A stretch of 19,484 nt of DNA from Kutzneria sp035492655 (lineage in GTDB: Bacteria > Actinomycetota > Actinomycetes > Mycobacteriales > Pseudonocardiaceae), in the NCBI GenBank assembly GCA_035492655.1, contig DATJJB010000219.1:1-19484 (forward strand). The letters are read 5' to 3'. How positions within the stretch are numbered: the first letter of the stretch is position 1; each line of letters starts with the position of its first letter. Below the pieces are notes generated by a model. The model did no database searches and was not told the origin of the DNA. It saw only the letters and a program-made list of their open reading frames with translations. Below, one piece after another: positions 1 to 7,326 of the stretch. Both the position numbers and the translations under genes were made by a program.

Positions 1-150
1 GTCGTGATGCTCCTCGTCGGCGCCCCGCCCCTGTGGACCTGGTCCTGCCTGGCCGGCTTCGGCCTGGGCTTCGTCGGCTACGGCGTCTTCCGCTGGCAGC
101 GCTCCGCCGCCCGCCGCGGCTCCCGCACCGCCCAGGAGGGGCTGCTCTAG
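1..150 (+). CDS. C-terminal end of a probable membrane protein (partial)
   Basis: Frame 1 is open from the first base and ends at TAG 148-150, giving the last 49 residues of a protein whose start lies outside the window. About residues 1-31 are hydrophobic (VVMLLVGAPPLWTW, then Gly/Phe/Leu-rich) and would form one membrane segment. They are followed by a basic tail with RWQRSAARRGSR, as is usual for a cytoplasmic C-terminus under the positive-inside rule. This looks like the end of a multi-pass transporter or permease, but nothing in the fragment identifies the family. Its stop lies in a CTAG tetramer that also carries the stop of the convergent sigma-factor gene. Confidence 0.6.
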   Translation, partial: VVMLLVGAPPLWTWSCLAGFGLGFVGYGVFRWQRSAARRGSRTAQEGLL

Positions 151-965
151 AGCGGGCTTATTTCGGTGGAGTTCAGCCGTTCGGGGTCGGCGATCACCTC
201 GTAGGCGGTGACCCGGTCATCGTGGATTGTGATGATCAACGCCAGCGCCAGCCGACCGTTCGGCGCGACCACCGCGCCCGTCCTGCCGTTGATGAGGGCC
301 GGCTCCGCGTAGGCCGCCCGCTTGCCCAGGACCAGCATCTCCCGCGCCACCGCGTCCCGGCCGCGTGTCGTCGTCGGCGTGCCCTTGGGCAGGGCTTGCG
401 CGTCGGCCGTGCGGACGACATCCGGGGCGAGGACGGTCAGCAGGGCTTCGAGGTCGCCCTCCCGTGACGCCTTGAGGAACGCTTCGACCACGGCCTTCTC
501 GGCCCTGTGCTGCGGCTCCGCGCCACGGACCCGTTGCCGGGCCCGGCTGGCCAGCTTCTTCGTCGTCGCCGTCGTCCGGCTCAGCGTCGGCGCGATCTCG
601 TCGAACGGCACCGCGAACAGGTCGTGCAGCACGAACGCCACCCGTTCGGGTGGGGTCAGCCGGTCCAAGACGACCAGCATGGCCCGGCCGACCTCGTCGA
701 TCAGCAGCGCTTCGTGCTCCGGGCCTTCTTGCAGCGGCGGCTCTTCGACCATCGGCCCTTCGCGCCGGGCCTTGCGGCTGCGCAGCATGTCCAGGCTGAT
801 TCGGGAGACGACCGTGCGTAGCCAGCTCTCCGGGTTGTCGATGCCCTCGGCCTTGGTGAACCGCAGCCAGGTCTCCTGCACCGCGTCGTCCGCCTCGGCC
901 GTGGAACCCAGCAGCCGGCCGGCCACCGCTCGCAGCAGCGGTCGGTAGGTCTCGAACCCGTCCAT
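147..965 (-). CDS. ECF RNA polymerase sigma factor, SigJ/ECF41-ECF56-like, with SnoaL-like C-terminal domain
   Basis: This 272-residue protein should direct RNA polymerase to alternative promoters. Region sigma2 spans about residues 5-67 (DDAVQETWLRF near 26-36, then NPESWLRTVVSRISLDMLRSRKARR). Region sigma4 spans about 94-146 (LTPPERVAFVLHDLFAVPFDEIA and the recognition helix ending KKLASRARQRVRG). Residues 153-262 form a SnoaL/NTF2-like domain, which in the ECF41 group modulates activity instead of a separate anti-sigma factor; no anti-sigma gene is adjacent. The WLPEP motif between sigma2 and sigma4 and the DGGG motif of classical ECF41 proteins are not visible, so it may belong to a related group such as ECF56. 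An AGGTG-type binding site lies just before the ATG. The gene is divergent from the flavoprotein gene, with 72 bases between them, which makes that gene a natural target. Confidence 0.92.
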   Translation of the reverse strand: MDGFETYRPLLRAVAGRLLGSTAEADDAVQETWLRFTKAEGIDNPESWLRTVVSRISLDMLRSRKARREGPMVEEPPLQEGPEHEALLIDEVGRAMLVVLDRLTPPERVAFVLHDLFAVPFDEIAPTLSRTTATTKKLASRARQRVRGAEPQHRAEKAVVEAFLKASREGDLEALLTVLAPDVVRTADAQALPKGTPTTTRGRDAVAREMLVLGKRAAYAEPALINGRTGAVVAPNGRLALALIITIHDDRVTAYEVIADPERLNSTEISPL

Positions 966-1037
966 CGGTCACCTTTTCCCGTCGGCATCCGTCTGTGTCG
1001 TGCCACCGACCGACCGATCGCTTCCGGGAGCCTTCCG

Positions 1038-1961
1038 ATGAGCCAGGGTAGCGCCCTGCTGCGCCCCGTGACCTTGTCCGGCCTTTCGCTGCCCAACCGG
1101 GTGGTGATGGCCCCCACCACCCGTTGCCGCGGCACCGTGCCGTCCGTCCTCCATGCCCTGCACTACGCCCGCCGCGCTGCCGCCGGGTTGATCATCTGCG
1201 AGGGCACCTTGGTCAGCCAGCAGGACGTCGCCGGTGTCCCCGGCCTTTTCACGTCCGCTCAGGTTTCGGGTTGGCGTCGGGTCACCGACCTCGTGCACTC
1301 CCTCGGCGGTCGGATCATGGTCCAGCTCTGGCACGCCGGCTTACGTCCACTTGGTCCTGCGGAGATCTCCGCCGCCGTCTCCGACTACCGTCTCGCCGCG
1401 GCGAATGCCCTTCGCGCCGGTTTCGACGGCGTTGAGATCGCCGCCAACGGGACGTACCTCATCGCCCAGTTCCTCAACCCTCGGCTCAACCGCCGCACCG
1501 ACTCCTACCGTGAGCCCGGTCGTCTGCTGCTCGACATCCTCGACGCCGTCTCCACCATCGATACCCGCGTCGGCGTTCGTCTCTCCCCGTACTGGGTCCC
1601 GTCCGACAGCACTCCGCCTGATCCCGCCTACTTCCCTTCTGTTGAATCGCTTTCCGTTTACGACTCGCTGGTCCCCCAGCTCTCTTCCCTTGCCTACCTA
1701 CACCTTCGTGGGCCTGCTGCCTTCTCCCTCGACGCCTTCGCCCACTACCGCAAGCTCTTCCCCGGCTTCTTCATCGCCAACAACGGCTTCTCGTTCGAGT
1801 CCGCTTCGGTTGCCGTCGAGACCGGTGTGGCGGACGCCGTGTCGTTCGCCCGTCACTTCATCGCCAACCCCGACCTGGTCACACGGTTCGCCCTGGATCA
1901 GGAGTTGTCTTTGTCCGACAAGGCTTTCAACTACACGGGAGGTGCCGAGGGCTACCTCTGA
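1038..1961 (+). CDS. Old yellow enzyme (NADH:flavin oxidoreductase)-like protein, shortened and lacking the His/Asn active-site pair
   Basis: The 307-residue product follows the NemA/OYE TIM-barrel family: APTTR near residue 25, AAGLIICEGT near 48, VQLWHAG near 95, AGFDGVEI near 127, VGVRLSP near 178 and DAVSFARHFIANPDL near 266. Family members reduce activated alkenes with FMN and NAD(P)H and are usually about 360 residues. Here roughly 40-45 residues are missing after LWHAG, where the text jumps straight to the PAEISAAVSDYR helix. The segment that normally reads VEIHxANGYL is VEIAANGTYL, so the substrate-anchoring His and Asn/His are absent. The loop after RRTDSY lacks the usual GGSxEN, and the final TDYP tail is missing. 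FMN-contact segments (QLWH, R181) remain. A GGGAG site (1026-1030) supports the ATG. Codon use has more T-ending codons than its neighbours. Ordinary ene-reductase activity is doubtful. Confidence 0.85.
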   Translation: MSQGSALLRPVTLSGLSLPNRVVMAPTTRCRGTVPSVLHALHYARRAAAGLIICEGTLVSQQDVAGVPGLFTSAQVSGWRRVTDLVHSLGGRIMVQLWHAGLRPLGPAEISAAVSDYRLAAANALRAGFDGVEIAANGTYLIAQFLNPRLNRRTDSYREPGRLLLDILDAVSTIDTRVGVRLSPYWVPSDSTPPDPAYFPSVESLSVYDSLVPQLSSLAYLHLRGPAAFSLDAFAHYRKLFPGFFIANNGFSFESASVAVETGVADAVSFARHFIANPDLVTRFALDQELSLSDKAFNYTGGAEGYL

Positions 1962-3058
1962 CGCCGCCAGAACGGCTTCTTGGCCCCGACATGCTGCTGT
2001 TGTAGCGCCAGGTTCGCCAGGATCATCGACAGGTTCTGTTCGTACACCGGGTTGTCGGCCGGCACCTTGCGGTAGATCTTGGCCGCTTCTTCGAGCGGTC
2101 GGAGTGCGTCGGCGTGCCGCCCGACCTCGCCCAGCCGATAGCCGTGGTTGTTCAGCATCATGGCCAGCAGGGCTTGATGGGCCGGGTTGCCGGCGGTCAG
2201 CCGCCGGGCGACCGTCACCGCCTCTTCGGCCGGTTCGAGCGCACGCGCGTGCAGGCCGGAGTTGCCGAACGCGTTGTTGAGGTTGGTCAGCGCCGTGGCG
2301 AATTCGCCCAGCAGGAGAGGATTCCGCCCGGCCACGTCCCGATAGATCGACACCGCCCCGGCCGCCGCACCCACCGCTTCGGCGCGTTTTCCCACGGCAC
2401 CGTAACAGTTGCCCAGATTGGTCCACGCCCGCGCGAGGTCCGGCAGCAGATCGGTGTTCTTCGCCGCCAGCTCCCGGAACAGCTCGACCGATTCTTCCTC
2501 CGGGCCGACGGCCTCCGTCGGCCGGCCGAGCCCGCAGTACTGGATGCCGAGATTGCTCAGCACCGTGGCCAGGGCCGGCAGCTCCGCCGGGCTCTCCGCC
2601 GTCAGCACCCGGTACTGCGCCACCGCTTCTTCCGTCGCCGCCACCGCGTCTTCCCGCCGGCCCACCGCGCTGTGCCGACCACCGAGATTCGTCAGCGCCG
2701 CCGCCAGATTCGGCCGCAGGCCAGGATTCTCCGCCGCCAGTTCCCGATACAGCGCCACCGATTCCGCCGCCGCCTCCACCGCGTCCGCATCCCGCCCCAC
2801 CATCGTGCGGAACACCCCCAGGTTGCTCAGCGCCATCGCCAGCTCCGCCCGCTGCCCCGGCTGTCCCGCCGCCAGTGCCCGCCAGGCCGCCACCGCTTCC
2901 TCGGTCCGCGCCACCGCCTCCTCAAGCCGGCCGACCTGGTAGTAGGCGATCCCCAGCTTGGTCACCGCCGTCGCCAGGTCCACCAGCCGCCCCGGATCCC
3001 CCGCCGCCCGCTTCCGACAGTCCTCGACCTGCGCAGCCAGCACCGCGATCGCATCCAT
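1952..3058 (-). CDS. Tetratricopeptide-type repeat protein with eight 45-residue units
   Basis: The 368 residues are almost entirely repeats. The anchor position of the LxNLG motif falls at residues 35, 80, 125, 170, 215, 260, 305 and 350, an exact 45-residue period with no insertion or deletion. Each unit reads roughly NLG-x6-VGR-x2-EAV-x4-EAV-x2-YR-x-LA-x2-NP-x6-LA, the TPR/kinesin-light-chain style of paired helices but longer than the 34-residue TPR. The last unit degenerates into a basic tail, KKPFWRRQR. There is no signal peptide or membrane segment, so a cytoplasmic protein-binding scaffold is likely; the partner is unknown. Related repeats often form the C-terminal half of actinomycete NB-ARC regulators, but no ATPase domain is present here. 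GGAGGGG at 3065-3071 supports the ATG. The 3' end overlaps the convergent flavoprotein gene by 10 bases. Confidence 0.9.
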   Translation of the reverse strand: MDAIAVLAAQVEDCRKRAAGDPGRLVDLATAVTKLGIAYYQVGRLEEAVARTEEAVAAWRALAAGQPGQRAELAMALSNLGVFRTMVGRDADAVEAAAESVALYRELAAENPGLRPNLAAALTNLGGRHSAVGRREDAVAATEEAVAQYRVLTAESPAELPALATVLSNLGIQYCGLGRPTEAVGPEEESVELFRELAAKNTDLLPDLARAWTNLGNCYGAVGKRAEAVGAAAGAVSIYRDVAGRNPLLLGEFATALTNLNNAFGNSGLHARALEPAEEAVTVARRLTAGNPAHQALLAMMLNNHGYRLGEVGRHADALRPLEEAAKIYRKVPADNPVYEQNLSMILANLALQQQHVGAKKPFWRRQR

Positions 3059-3112
3059 GTGCCACCCCTCCCCGCCTCGGCCCGGATGGTATGTCGATCA
3101 CCGCGACCGCAT

Positions 3113-3128
3113 CCCCGAAAATCCGGGG
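3113..3128 (-). terminator. Weak hairpin downstream of the Imm8 operon
   Basis: CCCCG (3113-3117) and CGGGG (3124-3128) pair around a six-base loop. The hairpin lies in the 159-base gap between the Imm8 stop and the TPR start, on the downstream side of the minus-strand DUF3027/ATPase/Imm8 operon. The stem is short and there is no clear U-run, so termination here is only a suggestion. Nothing else is evident in this gap apart from the ribosome binding site of the TPR gene. Confidence 0.25.
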
Positions 3129-3217
3129 CAGTGCGGGACGGGAAGTTCGGGGGTTGGGGCGTGGAGTTCGCGGCACCGATTTCAGCCGCCGGCCACGATG
3201 ACGACCCAACTCACCTA

Positions 3218-3571
3218 CTACCCCGTGTAGTCCTCGAATTCCCAATGCCCGTAACGGCTGAGCTTCTCGGTGACCTCACGCCACGTGGCGCCAGTGCACT
3301 GGTCGACCAGGCGCTCGAAGTACGCCCGAATGGTCGGCCAGTGGAAGGCGTCGACGATCACCAGGTGGCGGCCGTTCAGGGGACCGCCCTCGCGGACCCG
3401 GGAGGCCAGCCAGCCGGGGGTGCAGACCTCGAACTGGAAGGACTCCTCGCCGGGTTCGCCGAGGGGGCCGGCGATCATCTGCACGAGGAACATGAAGTTC
3501 GCCGGGTCCTCGGGGACAAAGGGGTCGAGATCCGGGGTGTGGAGGTACCGGATCTCGGCTCGGACGCTCAC
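3218..3571 (-). CDS. Imm8-family immunity protein
   Basis: The product is 117 residues. It matches the Imm8 family pattern: an N-terminal RAEIRYLHTPDLD strand, PEDPANFMFLVQMIAGP near residues 20-36, GEESFQFEVCTPGWL at 41-55, GRHLVIVDAF near 67-76, TWREVTEKL near 96-104 and WEFEDY at 110-115. Imm8 proteins are known from polymorphic toxin systems, where they neutralise a cognate toxin in the cytoplasm; they also occur as solitary genes. The GTG start (3569-3571) overlaps the TGA of the upstream ATPase gene in GTGA, so its translation is probably coupled. No toxin, secretion-domain or polymorphic-toxin gene is seen in the window. It may therefore protect against toxins of other cells, or have been recruited to work with the ATPase. 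Family call is firm; role is open. Confidence 0.85.
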   Translation of the reverse strand: MSVRAEIRYLHTPDLDPFVPEDPANFMFLVQMIAGPLGEPGEESFQFEVCTPGWLASRVREGGPLNGRHLVIVDAFHWPTIRAYFERLVDQCTGATWREVTEKLSRYGHWEFEDYTG

Positions 3572-6519
3572 GACAGGTAGGTCGCCGCAGTCGGGTCGTC
3601 CAACAGGGCGGCCAGCAGATGCCGGTCGTGCCAACGGTCGACGGCCCACGCCAGCGCCCGGGAGAGGCCGGCGGGGGTGTCCTCGGCGTGGATGACGCCG
3701 TCCTCGGTGACCCACCAAGCGACGGGGTAGCGGGTGTCGCCACGGCGCACGGCCAGTTCGTCGTAGACGACAACGAGGCCGTCGGGGACGGGTCGGTCGA
3801 GGAGTTCGGAGGCGGCGACCACGGCGCCGAGGTCGGACCAGCTGACGGGCTGGCCGTTGCCGATGAGGGCATCAGCGTCGACCTCGTCGGCGGCGAGGGG
3901 GAGGTCAAGGAGCTCGGCGAGAGGCTCGGCGTCGTCGGGGTCGGCGGCGACGACCTGGTCGGGGGTGAAAGCGGCGAGCAGCCAAGGGGAATCGAGCACG
4001 ACGGTCTGCTCACCGGAGACGGAAGCGCCGGAGAGGGCCCGAACGCGCTCGTCGAGTTCGACCTCGCCGGCGTCGATGGAGCCGGAGCGGACGGCCTCGG
4101 CCAGGACGCCGTGGGCCCGCATGGCGACGCCGGAAGGGACGGCGCGAGCGGGATCGCCCAAGCGGCGCAAGACATCGGTGACGTCGGCGACGTCGGTCAC
4201 GACCAAGGAGTCGCGAACACCGATGGCGGCCAACAGATCCGTGCGAACGCCGACGTCGGGAATGGGGTCGTAGACGCCGGTGAGGGCGTCGGCGTCGGGC
4301 AGCCGCCAGGAGCGCGGCGAAGCGCCGGCGAGGCGGGCGTTGCGGGCCAGCCACCACGAGGTGTAGCCGCCGGGCAGCAGAATCGCCTGCCACGTCTCGG
4401 GTTCGGCGGCCAACAGGCGCAGCGCGTCGGGCCACCGATCGTCGGCGACAAGATCGAGATCGCGGACGCCGGCGAAGGTGGACGGGGGGTTGAGGTCGCC
4501 GTCGATGGCGGCCCACCACGCCTCCTCGTCGGCCAGCTCGTGATCGGGACCGCCGGGCGAGTCGTCGAAGACGACCACGAACGAGTCGATCACGCCGACG
4601 GCGGCGAGCACGTCGGGCGTCCACCGCGAGGCGAGCTCGTCGGCCAGCACCCCGAGCGGCGAGTCCTTGCCGATCACGTCCTCGTCGAAGACGGAACGCA
4701 GCGGACTGGTCGGCAGGATCAGCTCGTCGGCATGGCGGAACTCGCCGTCGGAGTCGGGCAGCGCCAAGGTGCCCAGCCACGGCCGCTCGCCCCGCCGGGC
4801 ACCGGTGGACTCGGTCAGCCACAACACGGTGTCGACCAAGGACGTGGTGTCCACACCGGACTCGGCGTCGTCCATGCTCCGCTCGACGGCGGTCCGCATG
4901 GCGTCCAACAGATCGGCCGGACCGGCCGGCCGCGCGCCGAGGCGTTCCAACAAGCGGTGCACGGCATCGGGGTGCGCGACCCGCAGCCCGGTGACGTCCA
5001 TTGTGGACAGCTCGGTCAGCGTCTCCTGGTCGAAGTCGGGCAGCAGCACGTCTCGCGGACCGGTGACGGTACGGCCGTCGATCAGCGGCACTGGCAGGTT
5101 GCCGAGCTCCTCGCGAGCAGTGGAATCCAGCTCCGCCACGGGATCGAGCGCCGCGTACAGCCGAGCCCACCACGCCGGCTCACGGTCCTGACCGGAGACG
5201 ATCGCCGAGACCTCGGCCAACCGCAGCCGCGGAACCTCAAGCGCCGCAAGCTGTCGAGCATGCCGCACATCGGAAAGTTCCGCCTTGGCCAGGCCGTCCA
5301 CGATGTCGGCGAGCAGATCGGCCAGCGACGGGGCCAGCACGTCCAGCACTCGCGATCGAGCCGGGGTGCCGAAACCGCCTTCCTGCAACGGAAGCCACAC
5401 CGAGGTACGCAGCTCGGAGATCAGCAGCGACCGCAGCTGACCGTCCACTTCGGACTTGGGGAAGTCCGGCAGCGGCACCAGCAGCGTCCGATGCTCGGGC
5501 TGCACGGCCAACACCAGGTCGATGTACGCCCGCGCGGCGGCGGCAAGCACGGCGTCGGCAGCGGCGCCGGGCATCAACCGCCGACGGGACGCCTCGACCG
5601 GAATCGAGGCCAACAGCCTGGCCGGCAAGGAAAGTCGCTCGTCGGTCGGCGTCGGCGCGTGCAGCACGTCGTCGTCGAGCGGACGCGGCACACCCTCGTC
5701 GTCGATCGGCACGGCCCAGCACACAGCCCACTCGGGCCGCTGCCGCGCCTCGACGCCCAGACCCTCGACCACGGTGGCGTCGAGCTCGCCGGACGATCGC
5801 CGCAACAGCCACCGGACGCGTCCGGTCGGGCCGTGCAGCACGACCGTGCCGTCCTCGTTGTCCTCACGCCACCACGTCTGCTCGCCGACCTCGATCCGGC
5901 TCAGCCCGGGCAGGGCGATCAGCAGATCCGGGGCCTCGGCGGCACATTCGGCCAGCAGCTCGGCCGCATCGACCTCCGGGCGCAGCGGCAGCCGCACCTC
6001 GGTGTCGAAGCCGTCGGGCACCGACGGCTCGTCGTCCGCGAGCGGCCAGGCCAAGCGCAGCACCGGGACCGCGCCGTCGCGCTCGGCCACCTCGGGCAGG
6101 TCGCCGACCAGTTCTCGGGTCCGGGCAGCGGAAAACGCCACGCCGCCGGTCGTCGACACCACGCGCGGCTCGTCGGAGACGGCCAGCACGGCAGCGAAGC
6201 CGACGCCGAACTGACCGACGGTACGGGCGCCCCGCTTGGCGCTCGCCCGTAACGAAGCGAGCGCGGCCACCCCGGCCTCGGTCAGCGGCGCGCCGGTGTT
6301 GGCCGCACGCAGCTCGCCGTCCACAACGGACAGCCGCAGCACGCCGCCGGTCTCGGCCGCGTCCTCCGCGTTCTGGGCCAGCTCGACCAGGAGCCGGTCA
6401 CGGTAGCCGCCGAGGCGCAGGTCCTCCTCGGCGTTCGCGTCCTCACGGAACCGGGTCGGCGAGCCGCGCCAGGCCTGGAGGACGGAAGTACGCAGGTCGG
6501 TGACGCCGAAATCGCTCAC
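3568..6519 (-). CDS. Sacsin/Hsp90-type (GHKL) ATPase-domain protein
   Basis: The product has 983 residues when started at the GTG of 6517-6519, which overlaps the TGA of the DUF3027 gene in GTGA; the open frame upstream of that GTG is Arg-rich antisense-type sequence. The N-terminal 140 residues are a GHKL ATP-binding fold: the N-box ELAQNAEDA at 46-54 (Glu for catalysis, Asn and Asp for Mg-ATP), ANTGAPL at 73-79, and the glycine lid GQFGVGF at 102-108. This is the arrangement of sacsin N-terminal and Hsp90/MORC-like proteins. The remaining 800 or so residues are acidic, Leu/Ala/Asp-rich and have no motif I recognise; there is no membrane segment. It probably acts as an ATP-driven cytoplasmic clamp or chaperone. 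It sits between DUF3027 and Imm8 in one translationally coupled operon. The substrate is unknown. Confidence 0.9.
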   Translation of the reverse strand: MSDFGVTDLRTSVLQAWRGSPTRFREDANAEEDLRLGGYRDRLLVELAQNAEDAAETGGVLRLSVVDGELRAANTGAPLTEAGVAALASLRASAKRGARTVGQFGVGFAAVLAVSDEPRVVSTTGGVAFSAARTRELVGDLPEVAERDGAVPVLRLAWPLADDEPSVPDGFDTEVRLPLRPEVDAAELLAECAAEAPDLLIALPGLSRIEVGEQTWWREDNEDGTVVLHGPTGRVRWLLRRSSGELDATVVEGLGVEARQRPEWAVCWAVPIDDEGVPRPLDDDVLHAPTPTDERLSLPARLLASIPVEASRRRLMPGAAADAVLAAAARAYIDLVLAVQPEHRTLLVPLPDFPKSEVDGQLRSLLISELRTSVWLPLQEGGFGTPARSRVLDVLAPSLADLLADIVDGLAKAELSDVRHARQLAALEVPRLRLAEVSAIVSGQDREPAWWARLYAALDPVAELDSTAREELGNLPVPLIDGRTVTGPRDVLLPDFDQETLTELSTMDVTGLRVAHPDAVHRLLERLGARPAGPADLLDAMRTAVERSMDDAESGVDTTSLVDTVLWLTESTGARRGERPWLGTLALPDSDGEFRHADELILPTSPLRSVFDEDVIGKDSPLGVLADELASRWTPDVLAAVGVIDSFVVVFDDSPGGPDHELADEEAWWAAIDGDLNPPSTFAGVRDLDLVADDRWPDALRLLAAEPETWQAILLPGGYTSWWLARNARLAGASPRSWRLPDADALTGVYDPIPDVGVRTDLLAAIGVRDSLVVTDVADVTDVLRRLGDPARAVPSGVAMRAHGVLAEAVRSGSIDAGEVELDERVRALSGASVSGEQTVVLDSPWLLAAFTPDQVVAADPDDAEPLAELLDLPLAADEVDADALIGNGQPVSWSDLGAVVAASELLDRPVPDGLVVVYDELAVRRGDTRYPVAWWVTEDGVIHAEDTPAGLSRALAWAVDRWHDRHLLAALLDDPTAATYLS

Positions 6520-7271
6520 TGCTCGACTTCGAGTTCCGCGTCGTCGTACACCAGCTCGGCCACCGGCACCGGCGAGCCCATGTCGACCTCGGCCTCGGAG
6601 TGCGCGCCGCAGCCGTACTCCACGTGCACGACGTGGCCGTCGGCCGGCGTGATCTCGTTGGAGCAGACGCCGAACGCGGCGCCGAGGCTGCCGGCGATCT
6701 GCTGGTAGAAGCCGCACGTGCCGCAGTGGCCGGGGGCGCTGCGGGCCATGTCGCTGCGCGGGCCGAAGTCACTGCCCTCCCAGCGGCGGGCCGAGTCCAG
6801 CCGGCCGAACCGGGACAGAACCCGCACGCGGCCGAGGCCGACCTCGCGGGCCACCTCTTCGACAGCCGGGTCGTCGGACTCCAGGTAGCCGGGCGCCAGC
6901 CGGGCGTCGTCCGGGGTGGTCGGCATGAGGTCACCGACGCCGAGATCGCCGGCGCGCACGCGCTCGCCCCACGGCACCCAGTCCGGGGCCACCAGCGAGT
7001 CGGGGCCGGGCAGCAGCACGACCTCGCTGATCGTCACCGGGTCTTCGTCACCGCCGGTGGTCGCGATGGTCACGGCCCAGCGCCAGCCGTCGTAGCCGGG
7101 GTGCGACGCCTCGAACAGGTGTGTGACCGACGCCTCGTCCTCGGCGAGTACGCCGGAGTGCGGGCCGATCGGCTCGTCGCCGGCCTCCTGCTGGGCGGCG
7201 GCCCTGGCCAGCTCGACGACCGATGCGAGGACCGGATTCGGGTGCTGCTCACTGGTGGTCGGTGCGGTCAC
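6516..7271 (-). CDS. DUF3027 family protein with a Cys/His metal site
   Basis: The 251-residue product fits DUF3027, a family found throughout actinobacteria (Rv0883c in M. tuberculosis, from memory) and without an assigned function. Visible features are an N-terminal helical segment, a Trp-rich central part (GYDGWRWAVTI near 59-69, PDWVPWGERV near 96-105), a GRVRVLSRFGR strand near 147-157 and a C-terminal cluster C183-x2-C186, C203, C221-x2-H224. That cluster would suit a structural zinc site. There is no signal peptide or membrane helix. I chose the GTG at 7269-7271 because YANNNT (CACAAT) lies exactly six bases upstream, the leaderless pattern repeated elsewhere in this window. Its TGA overlaps the GTG of the ATPase gene by four bases, so it is the first gene of a three-gene operon. 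Confidence 0.9.
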   Translation of the reverse strand: MTAPTTSEQHPNPVLASVVELARAAAQQEAGDEPIGPHSGVLAEDEASVTHLFEASHPGYDGWRWAVTIATTGGDEDPVTISEVVLLPGPDSLVAPDWVPWGERVRAGDLGVGDLMPTTPDDARLAPGYLESDDPAVEEVAREVGLGRVRVLSRFGRLDSARRWEGSDFGPRSDMARSAPGHCGTCGFYQQIAGSLGAAFGVCSNEITPADGHVVHVEYGCGAHSEAEVDMGSPVPVAELVYDDAELEVEQ

Positions 7272-7277
7272 CCGTCG

Positions 7278-7283
7278 ATTGTG
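7278..7283 (-). promoter_or_regulatory. Putative -10 hexamer of the DUF3027/ATPase/Imm8 operon (leaderless)
   Basis: On the minus strand CACAAT is followed by six bases and then the GTG start, which would place the transcription start on or next to the G of GTG. There is no Shine-Dalgarno sequence. I see no convincing -35 element. Confidence 0.4.
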
Positions 7284-7314
7284 CCGCACGCGTGGAACGC
7301 CGATGCACACGTGT

Positions 7315-7320
7315 CACGCT
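7315..7320 (+). promoter_or_regulatory. Putative -10 hexamer of the glutaminyl cyclase gene (leaderless)
   Basis: CACGCT is followed by exactly six bases and the ATG at 7327. The gap to the divergent DUF3027 gene is only 55 bases, so both promoters share it. Confidence 0.35.
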
Positions 7321-7326
7321 CTTGAG

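Noticed and set aside
966..1037. TGTCGTG followed by CG-rich sequence as an ECF41-type promoter, and the tandem ACCG units
   Set aside because: It does not match the TGTCACA/CGTC pair at the right spacing; the ACCG run is too short to mean anything.
3059..3217. Possible small gene between the TPR and Imm8 genes
   Set aside because: The open frames crossing it are shadows of the flanking genes or lack a ribosome binding site and normal codon use.
3619..6252. 877-codon plus-strand open frame opposite the ATPase gene
   Set aside because: It mirrors the codon pattern of the minus-strand gene, has a Gly/Gln/His/Arg-rich composition without domains, and the opposite strand has clear GHKL motifs.
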